Assembly (NCBI GenBank): GCA_937908115.1
Contig: CALEQZ010000065.1
Coordinates: 1 to 37,211 of the forward strand
DNA length: 37,211 nucleotides
Source of the DNA: an uncultured Alcaligenaceae bacterium
GTDB taxonomy: Bacteria > Pseudomonadota > Gammaproteobacteria > Burkholderiales > Burkholderiaceae_B
Direction of reading: 5' to 3'
This document shows positions 1 through 6,918 of this stretch, in pieces; position 1 is the stretch's first letter, and each line of letters opens with the position of its first letter. Under the pieces are notes generated by a model. It did not search any database. It had not been told where the DNA came from and worked only from the letters and a program-made list of their open reading frames with translations. The position numbers and the translations under genes are program-made.

Positions 1-962
1 CGCCCAGCCGGCGCGGTAAAGCGCACGGCCGTATCGGCGTACCGGGCCGAGAATACGACTTCCATGCCTTCGGGATCGCGCGAGACGCGCACAACGTACC
101 CAACGGCCCCTTGCAACGGCTCGAATGGCACCGTCCATCCGCCGTCGGCGCGCACCGGCTCGCCCAGCTGGGGGGCGGGCAGCAGGCGCTGTACGCCGAG
201 CAGGTCGCCCGAGGACGACACGGCCGCGCCGTAGCCGCCGGCGACCAGCACCGGCTTGCCGCCGGGCGCCGCGCCAGGCGCATGCGGCTGCAACCGCACG
301 CTGCCACGCAGCACTTCGCTGCGCACGCCTTGTTCCACGCCCACGCGCAGCCGCGTGCCGCGCACGCCGGTCACGGCCACGGGCGCACGCACCTCGAAGC
401 GGCCCACGCCGCTGCCGCCTGGCGCCACATCGGCCTCGATCTCGCCCTGCTCCACATCCAGCACCGAATCGGCCAGCGGCACCGTCTGGAAGCGCCGCGC
501 CCGCTGCAGGACGACGCGGCTCTGCGGCTGTATGGTGGCCTGGCTGCCGTCGATGAAGGACAGCGTGGCAAAGCCATCTGCGGCCGTGGTGATCACACCC
601 CCTTCGGGCACGACTGCGCCGGCCGATAGTGGCTGGCTGTTCAACTGCACCTGCCCGCGCAAGTGCGACACACGTGCCGGGGCCGGCGCCTGCGGGATCA
701 TCGCCAGGGGGATGCGCAGCTCCTGCGCCACCGGCAGCCGCCGCGGGTCGTCGATGCCGTTGTGCGCCTGCACCGCCGTCCAACGCGCCGCATTGCCGAC
801 GTAAGCCTGCGTCAGCGACATCAGCGTATCGCCCTGCCGGACGATGTGGATGAAGTCATCGCCCAGGGCACCGGCGGGCTGGCCCTGTGCGGGCGTAACG
901 CAAAGGCAGGCGAGCAGCGCGGCGGCGCCAGCGGCCACACGCAATGAGTCGAGGGGTTTCAC
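1..962 (-). CDS. LysM and FecR domain exported protein (3' end outside window)
   Basis: I read this frame directly from the minus strand; 320 codons lie in the window and the C-terminus is missing. The GTG start overlaps the stop codon of the upstream response regulator by four bases (GTGA), which suggests translational coupling. Residues 1-28 form a hydrophobic signal sequence, with a Cys at about 19 (LLAC) that could be a weak lipobox. Residues 38-86 are a LysM domain (HIVRQGDTLMSLTQAY), which binds peptidoglycan-type glycans. Residues about 98-215 match a FecR domain, including the APVAVTGVRGTRLRVG stretch. The protein is probably periplasmic and cell-wall associated. In Burkholderiales, LysM-FecR proteins often sit with a response regulator and a CHASE2-domain sensor or cyclase, so a CHASE2 gene may follow outside the window. 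That last point is inference. Confidence 0.85.
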   Translation of the reverse strand, partial: MKPLDSLRVAAGAAALLACLCVTPAQGQPAGALGDDFIHIVRQGDTLMSLTQAYVGNAARWTAVQAHNGIDDPRRLPVAQELRIPLAMIPQAPAPARVSHLRGQVQLNSQPLSAGAVVPEGGVITTAADGFATLSFIDGSQATIQPQSRVVLQRARRFQTVPLADSVLDVEQGEIEADVAPGGSGVGRFEVRAPVAVTGVRGTRLRVGVEQGVRSEVLRGSVRLQPHAPGAAPGGKPVLVAGGYGAAVSSSGDLLGVQRLLPAPQLGEPVRADGGWTVPFEPLQGAVGYVVRVSRDPEGMEVVFSARYADTAVRFTAPAG

Positions 963-1678
963 AGTGACGGTTCCGAAGAGTCGTCCGCACCAGTATCGGT
1001 GCGCACCAGGCGATATCCCAGGGCATACGACGAGGTCAGCCGCAGTCCGTTGCGCGGCTGCAGCTGCAGCTTCTGGCGGATATTGGACAGGTGCGTATCC
1101 AGCGTGCGGGAAGTGGGTGGAACGGCGCGGTTCCAAACCATTTCGGCCAGGAGATCGCGCGACAGCAATCGGCCGATGTTGCGAAAGAACACCAGCGCGA
1201 GTTCGAATTCCTTGGGCGTGAGCACGACCGGCTCGCCGTGCAGGCTAATGCTGCCCGCGCCCGGATCGATCACGTACGGGCCCACCGGAAAAGCTGCGGT
1301 CGATTGGGTTCCACCTGTGTTGCGCCGCAGCTGCGCGCCGATGCGCGCCAGCAGCTCGGCCGGCCGCACCGGCTTGACCACATAATCATCGGCGCCCGCT
1401 GCCAGTCCTTGGACGAGATCGGATTCCTGGTTGCGGCTGGTCACGAAAATGACGGGCAGGCCATACCCGTGCTGCGCGCGCAGCCGGCGCACTACCTCGT
1501 CGCCGTCCATGTCGGGCAACTGCCAATCCACCAGCACGAGGTCAAAGCTTTCCTGGCGCAGCGCCTGCAAGAAGCTGCGGCTGTCGTGAAAGCTGCGGCA
1601 CGCATACCCGCCGCCGACCAGGATTTCGCTGATGTAGCGAGACTGGTCGAGGTCATCTTCCAGTGAAGCGATCTGCAT
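959..1678 (-). CDS. OmpR/PhoB-family DNA-binding response regulator
   Basis: This 239-residue protein has a complete receiver domain (about 1-118) and a C-terminal winged-helix domain (about 130-228). The receiver keeps the acidic pocket (E7, D8, D9), the phosphoacceptor D51 in LVDWQLPDMDG, T80 and K102, so it should be phosphorylated normally. The DNA-binding domain shows LTPKEFELALVFFRNIGRLLSRDLL and the terminal GYRL hairpin. I chose the ATG at 1678; an in-frame GTG at 1705 would add nine residues that do not belong to the fold. It is the first gene of an operon with the overlapping LysM-FecR gene. No partner histidine kinase is visible. It diverges from another winged-helix regulator across 197 bp. 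Confidence 0.9.
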   Translation of the reverse strand: MQIASLEDDLDQSRYISEILVGGGYACRSFHDSRSFLQALRQESFDLVLVDWQLPDMDGDEVVRRLRAQHGYGLPVIFVTSRNQESDLVQGLAAGADDYVVKPVRPAELLARIGAQLRRNTGGTQSTAAFPVGPYVIDPGAGSISLHGEPVVLTPKEFELALVFFRNIGRLLSRDLLAEMVWNRAVPPTSRTLDTHLSNIRQKLQLQPRNGLRLTSSYALGYRLVRTDTGADDSSEPSL

Positions 1679-1787
1679 GTCGTCAATATCAGCGGGGAAG
1701 AACACGGCTTGGGCGCGCGGCGCAATCGCCCATGCGGCGCATCATAGCGCGTAGATACGCGTGCTTACAGCAGCATCACTTAATACC

Positions 1788-1818
1788 GTCAAATTTTGCA
1801 AATTTTGCAGACTTTGAC
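1788..1818. promoter_or_regulatory. Candidate operator: tandem 9-bp repeats within an inverted repeat
   Basis: Two perfect head-to-tail copies of AAATTTTGC occupy 1791-1799 and 1800-1808. They lie inside a larger arrangement bounded by GTCAAA (1788-1793) and TTTGAC (1813-1818). The site is in the AT-rich intergenic region between two divergent winged-helix regulators (starts at 1678 and 1876). Tandem direct repeats about one helical turn apart are the usual target of OmpR-family dimers, so binding by one or both neighbours is plausible. No binding data are available. Confidence 0.45.
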
Positions 1819-1875
1819 TCCTCGGTTTGCAGTTGTTACGCGACACTGCCCTCGCATCGTTTGATCGTGCCGTGC

Positions 1876-2613
1876 ATGCCTAAACGGCAAAGATACGGCG
1901 AGCATGTGCGAGAGGAAGGATTGCAGATCGTTGTTTTGTACCAACCCGAGCGCCTGGCCGAAGTCCTTCTTGCCTTGCGTCGCGCCGGCCTATCCGCGCA
2001 AGGCTGCACGTCGCCGGCAGAGCTGCTTGCCCTGCTGCGCCAGCGCCCGTGGAATGCAGTGGTGCTGGACGTGCATGCCTTGGGGCCGGAGGCCTATACG
2101 CTGATCACGCGCCTGCGCCGTTCGCGCGACCTCATCATCGTCGCCGGCGGCCCGGGTCTGGGGCCGGAAAGACGGATACTGGCGTTGGAAAGCGGCGCCG
2201 ACGCATGCCTGTGCGAAACGTCCGACAACCGCGAATTGGCTTACGTGCTGCATGCGCTCGGCCGGCGCGCGGGGCTGGACATCAGCGCCGAGTCGCCACT
2301 GGCGCGCCTGCCGGAGCGCAGCTGGGAACTGCGCGACCAAGGCTGGACGCTGGTCTCGCCCGACGGCCACGAATTCGCGCTGTCGGCCAATGAACGCGTG
2401 CTCGTGCACTCGCTTTGGCAGAAAAAGGGCCGCGCCGTGGCCCGCGCAGACTTAGCCGCGGCGCTGGCGCAAGACGGCCTGCGGGCCCAGGTCGTGGGCG
2501 CGCGCAGCGTGGACGTGCTGGTCAGCCGCCTGCGGCGGCGCCTGGCGCGCAGCGGCTGCACCTTGCCGCTGCGCACCGTGTACGGCAGCGGCTATCTGTT
2601 CGCCGACGAGTAG
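1876..2613 (+). CDS. Winged-helix regulator with degenerate receiver domain
   Basis: The ATG at 1876 gives 245 residues. Residues about 16-130 have the alternating pattern of a receiver domain and keep an Asp at the end of the third strand (D65 in AVVLDVHAL). The acidic pair after strand 1 is replaced by LYQ, and the conserved Lys is missing (CLCETSD), so normal phosphorylation is unlikely. Residues 150-243 form an OmpR-type winged helix (GWTLVSPDGHEFALSANERV, then VDVLVSRLRRRL and the terminal YGSGYLF). It is clearly related to the minus-strand protein at 8052-8870, which has the same domain order and the same lost residues. It probably acts as a phosphorylation-independent transcription factor. 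Its targets are unknown. It faces the response regulator that starts at 1678. Confidence 0.82.
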   Translation: MPKRQRYGEHVREEGLQIVVLYQPERLAEVLLALRRAGLSAQGCTSPAELLALLRQRPWNAVVLDVHALGPEAYTLITRLRRSRDLIIVAGGPGLGPERRILALESGADACLCETSDNRELAYVLHALGRRAGLDISAESPLARLPERSWELRDQGWTLVSPDGHEFALSANERVLVHSLWQKKGRAVARADLAAALAQDGLRAQVVGARSVDVLVSRLRRRLARSGCTLPLRTVYGSGYLFADE

Positions 2614-2657
2614 CGCAACGAATCACGCCAACGGGCTTGCCGCCAGGCCCCCGGCAA

Positions 2658-2695
2658 AGAAAAAGCCGGATCGGCACGACTGCCGGTCCGGCTTC
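2658..2695 (-). terminator. Intrinsic terminator of the ispB-tRNA-Pro unit
   Basis: Read on the minus strand, AAGCCGGA and TCCGGCTT pair at the base and continue inward through a GC-rich stem with a short CGTC-type loop (2663-2694). A run of T residues follows (2664-2659). It lies 25 bp after the 3' CCA of the tRNA gene. The U-run is present only in the minus orientation, so it terminates transcription from the ispB side and not from the regulator gene ending at 2613. Confidence 0.8.
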
Positions 2696-2719
2696 CCTGG
2701 TATTCGACCAAAGCGGTTT

Positions 2720-2796
<77 letters not shown>

Positions 2797-3762
2797 TTAG
2801 CGATCTCGCTCGACCGCGAAAGCGCAAAATTCTAGCAGAGATTCTCGATACCCGGAAACCGGGTAGGCGGCAAGCGCCTCACGGGCCAGTCCGGCCTCGA
2901 TACGAGCGCACTCGCGCGTATGGTCCAGCGCGTCGGTGGCCCGGATCGCGGCCGCCACCGCGTCGAAGTCGCCCTGCCCGGTCTGGATGGCTTCACGCAC
3001 CAGCCGGCGCTGCTCCGGGCTGCCAATTTCCATGACCCGGATCAGCGGCAGCGTGGGCTTGCCCTCGCGCAGGTCATCGCCCACATTCTTGCCCAGCGCG
3101 CCGGCCTCGCCGCTGTAGTCCAGCACGTCGTCCACCAGTTGGAAGGCGGTACCGATGTGCCGGCCATAGGCCGCGGCTGCGGCCTCCTGCTCGGGAGTGG
3201 CGCCGGCCAGCACCGCGCCTACTTGCGCGGCCGCCTCGAACAGCTTGGCCGTCTTGTAGCGCACGACCTGCAGGTAGCGCTCCTGAGAGGTGTCCGGGTC
3301 GTGCACGTTCAGCAACTGCAGCACCTCACCCTCGGCGATGACGGTGGTCGCCTGCGAAAGGATGGACATGATCCGCATCGAATCGGCTTCGACCATCATC
3401 TCGAAGGCGCGCGAATACAGGTAATCACCCACCAGGACGCTGGCCGCATTGCCAAAGACGGCGTTGGCCGTATCGCGCCCGCGCCTTAGCTCGGACTCGT
3501 CGACCACGTCGTCGTGCAGCAGGGTGGCGGTGTGGATGAACTCGACCACCGCCGCCAGCAGGCAATGCTGCGTGCCCTGGTAGCCCAGGGCGCGCGCCAT
3601 CATCAAGAGCAGGGCCGGACGCATGCGCTTGCCACCTGCGCCGATGATGTACTCGCCGATGGTGCGGATCAGCATCACGTCCGAGTTCAGCCGTGCGCGG
3701 ATGACGGCGTCGACCGCCTTCATGTCGTCGGCGATGGGGGCAAGCAGCTCGGGCAGTTTCAA
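2797..3762 (-). CDS. ispB: Octaprenyl diphosphate synthase
   Basis: This trans-polyprenyl diphosphate synthase elongates farnesyl diphosphate with isopentenyl diphosphate to make the ubiquinone side chain. Both Asp-rich substrate motifs are present: the first in HDDVVDE and the second in LVDDVLD. The conserved GGKRMRP segment and the C-terminal AVERDR match the E. coli enzyme closely. I set the start at a TTG (3762; Met-Lys-Leu-Pro-Glu), which gives 321 residues. The next ATG (3723) would cut off the conserved first helix, and the longer open frame upstream does not look like protein. A perfect TATAAT lies 85 bp upstream. ispB commonly diverges from rplU in Gram-negative bacteria; here queC lies between them. 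The stop codon abuts tRNA-Pro. Confidence 0.93.
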   Translation of the reverse strand: MKLPELLAPIADDMKAVDAVIRARLNSDVMLIRTIGEYIIGAGGKRMRPALLLMMARALGYQGTQHCLLAAVVEFIHTATLLHDDVVDESELRRGRDTANAVFGNAASVLVGDYLYSRAFEMMVEADSMRIMSILSQATTVIAEGEVLQLLNVHDPDTSQERYLQVVRYKTAKLFEAAAQVGAVLAGATPEQEAAAAAYGRHIGTAFQLVDDVLDYSGEAGALGKNVGDDLREGKPTLPLIRVMEIGSPEQRRLVREAIQTGQGDFDAVAAAIRATDALDHTRECARIEAGLAREALAAYPVSGYRESLLEFCAFAVERDR

Positions 3763-3846
3763 GATGCAGGTCCGGATGAAAGAAGGCCGCCAAAGGCGGG
3801 GGCCACCGTCGCCGCCGGCCTTTTGGGCGCGGCTGGCAAGCCGGTG

Positions 3847-3852
3847 ATTATA
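3847..3852 (-). promoter_or_regulatory. Candidate -10 element for ispB
   Basis: The minus strand has a perfect TATAAT at 3852-3847 in an otherwise GC-rich gap between queC and ispB, 85 bp before the proposed TTG start. A TTGGCA lies upstream, but its 22-bp spacing is longer than ideal, so only the -10 is convincing. Confidence 0.45.
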
Positions 3853-3980
3853 GTTGCCCGCGGCGCGGTGCCCGTGCCAACCGCCACGCCTTGCGCAGGC
3901 GGGCTGCCGACGCGATTCGCGGGTGCCGTTCTTTGCGGCGGCGCCGGCTAAATCCAAGGGACCTGCCGGGCCGCCCGGAC

Positions 3981-4727
3981 TCAATGGCTGGCTGGCTCGC
4001 CCGCGACGCCACCCGACGCGCGCCAGCGCGCCCAGCCGGCCTTGCGCAACGTGCAGGCCGGGCACTGGCCACAGCCATGGCCCCAAGGGTGCCGCCGGCC
4101 GCGCTCACCCAGGTAGCAGGTATGGCTGTGCGCCACGATCAGATCCACGAGCGCCGGACCGCCCAGGTCGTGGGCCAACTGCCAGGTTTGCGCCTTGTCC
4201 AGCCACATCAGCGGCGTCTCGATGGTCATGCGCGCCCCCAGGCCGAGGCTGAGCGCCACTTGCTGCGCCTTGATGGCGTCGTCGCGGCAATCTGGGTAAC
4301 CGGAGAAGTCGGTCTCGCACATGCCGCCGACCAGCACATCGATCTGGCGGCGGTATGCCAGGGCGGCCGCCAGGGTCAGGAACAACAGGTTGCGCCCCGG
4401 CACGAACGTATTGGGCAGGCCGCCAGCCTGCAGTTCGATGGCGCGCTCGCGCGTCAGCGCGGTGTCGGCGACCTGGCCCAGCACGCCCAGGTCCAGCACG
4501 TGGTCCTCGCCCAGGCGGGCGTCCCACTCGGGAAACGCGCGGCGCAGCTCGCGCAACACATCCAGCCGGGCCCGCAGCTCGATGCGATGGCGCTGCCCGT
4601 AGTCGAACGCCACGGTTTCGACGCGCGCATACCGCGCCAGGGCCCAGGCCAGGCAGGTGGTCGAGTCTTGCCCGCCGGAAAAAAGGACCAGGGCGCCCCG
4701 CGCGCTGGTTGCGATTTGCGCTGGCAT
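3981..4727 (-). CDS. queC: 7-cyano-7-deazaguanine synthase
   Basis: QueC converts 7-carboxy-7-deazaguanine to preQ0 using ATP and ammonia, in the queuosine tRNA-modification pathway in the cytoplasm. The 248-residue protein has the ATP pyrophosphatase loop SGGQDSTT at residues 17-24. It has the FDYGQRH motif and GGLPNTFVPGRNLLF in the middle. It has a four-Cys zinc site (C204, C219, C222, C225 in GCGQCPAC). The ATG at 4727 places the P-loop at the expected distance; the open frame extends further upstream but only through leader sequence. It diverges from rplU by about 220 bp and has a terminator-like hairpin in its leader. Other queuosine genes are not in the window. Confidence 0.95.
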   Translation of the reverse strand: MPAQIATSARGALVLFSGGQDSTTCLAWALARYARVETVAFDYGQRHRIELRARLDVLRELRRAFPEWDARLGEDHVLDLGVLGQVADTALTRERAIELQAGGLPNTFVPGRNLLFLTLAAALAYRRQIDVLVGGMCETDFSGYPDCRDDAIKAQQVALSLGLGARMTIETPLMWLDKAQTWQLAHDLGGPALVDLIVAHSHTCYLGERGRRHPWGHGCGQCPACTLRKAGWARWRASGGVAGEPASH

Positions 4728-4758
4728 GTTCGATGAATCCGCAAGGAAAATGGCAACG

Positions 4759-4782
4759 AAAAAGGGCAACTTTACGCCCTTT
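4759..4782 (-). promoter_or_regulatory. Terminator-like hairpin in the queC leader
   Basis: On the minus strand AAAGGGC (4782-4776) pairs with GCCCTTT (4767-4761) across an 8-nt loop, and the T-run continues to 4759. This has the form of a weak intrinsic terminator 32 nt before the queC start codon, so it could act as an attenuator. I found no recognisable preQ1 aptamer upstream of it. Confidence 0.4.
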
Positions 4783-4875
4783 GCCTTGCGCGGCCGGCAA
4801 CCGGCCACGCGTCGGAAGTGCCCGAAGGCGCGCCGCACACGCCGGCGTGATCTGCCCCTCTTACACCAGATCCCC

Positions 4876-4905
4876 TTGACTGGCAAGCCCAAAGGGCAAT
4901 AGAAT
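4876..4905 (+). promoter_or_regulatory. Sigma-70 promoter for rplU-rpmA
   Basis: TTGACT (4876-4881) and TAGAAT (4900-4905) are separated by 18 bp, a good housekeeping promoter. Transcription would begin near 4911-4913, about 38 nt before the rplU ATG. It is the only well-formed plus-strand promoter in the queC-rplU gap. Confidence 0.7.
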
Positions 4906-4910
4906 TGCAG

Positions 4911-4937
4911 GTTCGGCATTTTGGCCGAAATTTTTTA
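4911..4937 (+). promoter_or_regulatory. 5'-terminal hairpin plus U-run in the rplU leader
   Basis: TTCGGC (4912-4917) pairs with GCCGAA (4924-4929) around a 6-nt loop and is followed by ATTTTTT. With the predicted start at about 4911-4913, this hairpin would form at the very 5' end of the ribosomal-protein mRNA. It could be a terminator-like attenuator, a stability element or a protein-binding site. The ribosome binding site GAGGAA follows directly. Confidence 0.4.
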
Positions 4938-4949
4938 GAGGAACCCCCC

Positions 4950-5261
4950 ATGTACGCGGTCATAAAAACCGGCGGCAAGCAGTATCGGGTAGCCGCAGGC
5001 GAAAAACTGAAGATAGAACAGATACCGGCAGACATTGGGCAAGAGATCACGCTCGACCAGGTTCTGTCGGTGGGCGAGGGCGACCAACTCAAGGTCGGCA
5101 CCCCGCTCGTTTCCGGCGCCCTGGTCAAGGCCACAGTTCTTGCGCACGGTCGTCACGCCAAGGTCAAGATCTTCAAGATGCGCCGTCGCAAGCACTACCA
5201 GAAGCGTCAAGGCCACCGTCAGAACTACACCGAGATCCGCATCGACGCCATCACGGCGTAA
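4950..5261 (+). CDS. rplU: 50S ribosomal protein L21
   Basis: This 103-residue protein is the standard length and sequence for L21. It begins MYAVIKTGGKQYRV and carries the basic rRNA-binding segment VKIFKMRRRKHYQKRQGHRQ near the C-terminus. L21 binds 23S rRNA in the large subunit and depends on L20. The ATG at 4950 has a strong GAGGAA ribosome binding site; an upstream in-frame TTG at 4905 falls inside the promoter and is rejected. It is first in the rplU-rpmA operon and lies 30 bp before rpmA. Confidence 0.98.
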   Translation: MYAVIKTGGKQYRVAAGEKLKIEQIPADIGQEITLDQVLSVGEGDQLKVGTPLVSGALVKATVLAHGRHAKVKIFKMRRRKHYQKRQGHRQNYTEIRIDAITA

Positions 5262-5291
5262 TTCCGGAATCGGTCACGCAAGGAGCTACAC

Positions 5292-5552
5292 ATGGCACAG
5301 AAAAAGGGCGGCGGCTCTACCCGCAACGGTCGCGACTCCGAAGCCAAACGGCTTGGCGTCAAGGTCTACGGCGGCCAGGTCATCCCTGCCGGCTCGATCA
5401 TCGTGCGCCAGCGCGGCACGCGCTTTCACCCCGGCGTCAACGTCGGCCTGGGCAAGGACCATACCCTGTTCGCGCTGGTCGACGGCAAGGTGCAGTTCGC
5501 CGTCAAGGGCAAGCTGAACAAGCAGACCGTTTCGGTCGTGCCCGTCGAGTAA
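5292..5552 (+). CDS. rpmA: 50S ribosomal protein L27
   Basis: This 86-residue protein begins MAQKKGGGSTRNGRDSEAKR and continues with LGVKVYGGQ, the classic L27 N-terminus that reaches the peptidyl-transferase centre. There is no N-terminal extension of the kind cleaved in Firmicutes. A good AAGGAG ribosome binding site precedes the ATG. It follows rplU by 30 bp and is closed by a strong terminator. Confidence 0.98.
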   Translation: MAQKKGGGSTRNGRDSEAKRLGVKVYGGQVIPAGSIIVRQRGTRFHPGVNVGLGKDHTLFALVDGKVQFAVKGKLNKQTVSVVPVE

Positions 5553-5567
5553 GTCCGCCAGGCAAGC

Positions 5568-5603
5568 GAAAAGCCCTGCCCGCATGCGGCAGGGCTTTTT
5601 GTT
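5568..5603 (+). terminator. Intrinsic terminator after rpmA
   Basis: A 12-bp stem (AAAAGCCCTGCC with GGCAGGGCTTTT) around a 7-nt loop is followed by a T-rich tail. It ends the rplU-rpmA unit 16 bp after the stop codon. Because the stem has A and T runs on both sides it could work on either strand. obgE needs read-through or its own promoter in the roughly 60 bp that remain. Confidence 0.9.
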
Positions 5604-5661
5604 TTGGGGCAGAATCACTGCGGGACGCGTCGCGCGTCCGAGCCCTTACAGGTACATCCAA

Positions 5662-6792
5662 ATGAAATTCGTCGACGAAGCCACCATCGAGGTGATTGCC
5701 GGCAAGGGCGGCAACGGCGTGGCGAGCTTTCGCCGCGAGAAATTCATCCCCAAGGGCGGCCCGGACGGCGGCGACGGCGGCCGCGGCGGCAGCATCCGCG
5801 CGGTCGCCGACCGCAATATCAACACCCTGGTCGATTTCCGCTACGCGCGCAAGCACGTGGCCAAGAACGGCGAAAACGGCCGCGGCTCGGACCAATACGG
5901 CGCAGCCGCGCCGGACATCGTTCTTCGCATGCCGGTGGGCACCATGGTCTACGACGCCGACACCGGCGAGCTGCTGCACGACCTGAACCGCCACGGCATG
6001 GAGGTGACGCTGGCCGCCGGCGGCGAGGGCGGCCTGGGCAACCTGCACTTCAAGTCCAGCACCAACCGCGCCCCGCGCCAATGCACGCCGGGCAAGCCGG
6101 GCGAACACCGCCGGCTGCGCCTGGAGTTGAAAGTGCTGGCCGACGTGGGGCTGCTCGGCCTGCCCAACGCGGGCAAGTCCACGCTGATCAGCAAGGTGTC
6201 CAACGCCCGCCCCAAGATCGCCGACTATCCCTTCACCACGCTGCATCCCAACCTGGGGGTGGTGCGCACGTCCGAATCGCGCAGCTTCGTCATCGCCGAC
6301 ATCCCCGGCCTGATCGAAGGCGCCTCCGAAGGCGCGGGCCTCGGGCACCAATTCCTGCGCCACCTGGCGCGCACACGCGTGCTGCTGCATTTGGTGGACG
6401 TCTCCACGCCCGACCCGGACGTCGACCCGGTCCCGCAAGCCGTGGCCGACGCGCGCGCCATCGTCGAGGAACTGCGCCGCTACGACCAGGCGCTGTACGA
6501 AAAACCGCGCTGGCTGGTTATGAACAAGCTGGACATGGTGTCCGACCCGGACGCGGTGCGCGAGCGATTTTGCCGCGAATACGGCTGGGATGGGCCGGTC
6601 TACGCCATATCGGCCCTGACCGGCGAAGGCACGCGGCGGCTGGTGTGGGCGCTGCAGGATGCGCTGGACGAAATGCGCCGGCAGGAGCAGGAAGCCGTGG
6701 ACAAGGCCGCCGGCCTGTTCGTGTCGGACGATCCCCGCTTTGACGACACGCGCGGACCGGCCTCTGACGCCGAGCCGCCTGCCGGCCGCTAG
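5662..6792 (+). CDS. obgE: Obg-family GTPase
   Basis: ObgE is a GTPase that binds the 50S subunit and takes part in late ribosome assembly and growth control. The 376-residue protein has the Gly-rich Obg fold (1-158; GKGGNGV, GGPDGGDGGRGG). The G domain follows, with the P-loop GLPNAGKST (166-174), switch FTTLHPNLG, DIPGLIEGA (G3) and NKLD (G4). The last 40 residues form a variable acidic tail. The ATG at 5662 fits the family N-terminus MKFVDEA. It lies downstream of rplU-rpmA, the usual conserved order, and upstream of proB. Confidence 0.97.
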   Translation: MKFVDEATIEVIAGKGGNGVASFRREKFIPKGGPDGGDGGRGGSIRAVADRNINTLVDFRYARKHVAKNGENGRGSDQYGAAAPDIVLRMPVGTMVYDADTGELLHDLNRHGMEVTLAAGGEGGLGNLHFKSSTNRAPRQCTPGKPGEHRRLRLELKVLADVGLLGLPNAGKSTLISKVSNARPKIADYPFTTLHPNLGVVRTSESRSFVIADIPGLIEGASEGAGLGHQFLRHLARTRVLLHLVDVSTPDPDVDPVPQAVADARAIVEELRRYDQALYEKPRWLVMNKLDMVSDPDAVRERFCREYGWDGPVYAISALTGEGTRRLVWALQDALDEMRRQEQEAVDKAAGLFVSDDPRFDDTRGPASDAEPPAGR

Positions 6793-6918
6793 CCGCGCCA
6801 CAAGCGGCCGCGCCCGCCGCCCGTGACGGCGTCCGGGCGCCCGGGACGGCCGGCGCCAGCGTAGTAGTAATATCCCACGCTTTTCCCGCGACGCATCGCC
6901 GCCCTGTGGTTCCCGGCC

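Noticed and set aside
2663..2694. The hairpin as a terminator for the plus-strand regulator ending at 2613
   Set aside because: The U-run exists only on the minus strand, so it serves the ispB-tRNA unit.
4741..4790. A preQ1 riboswitch before queC
   Set aside because: The stem-loop has the right position, but the conserved aptamer and A-rich tail of known preQ1 classes are absent.
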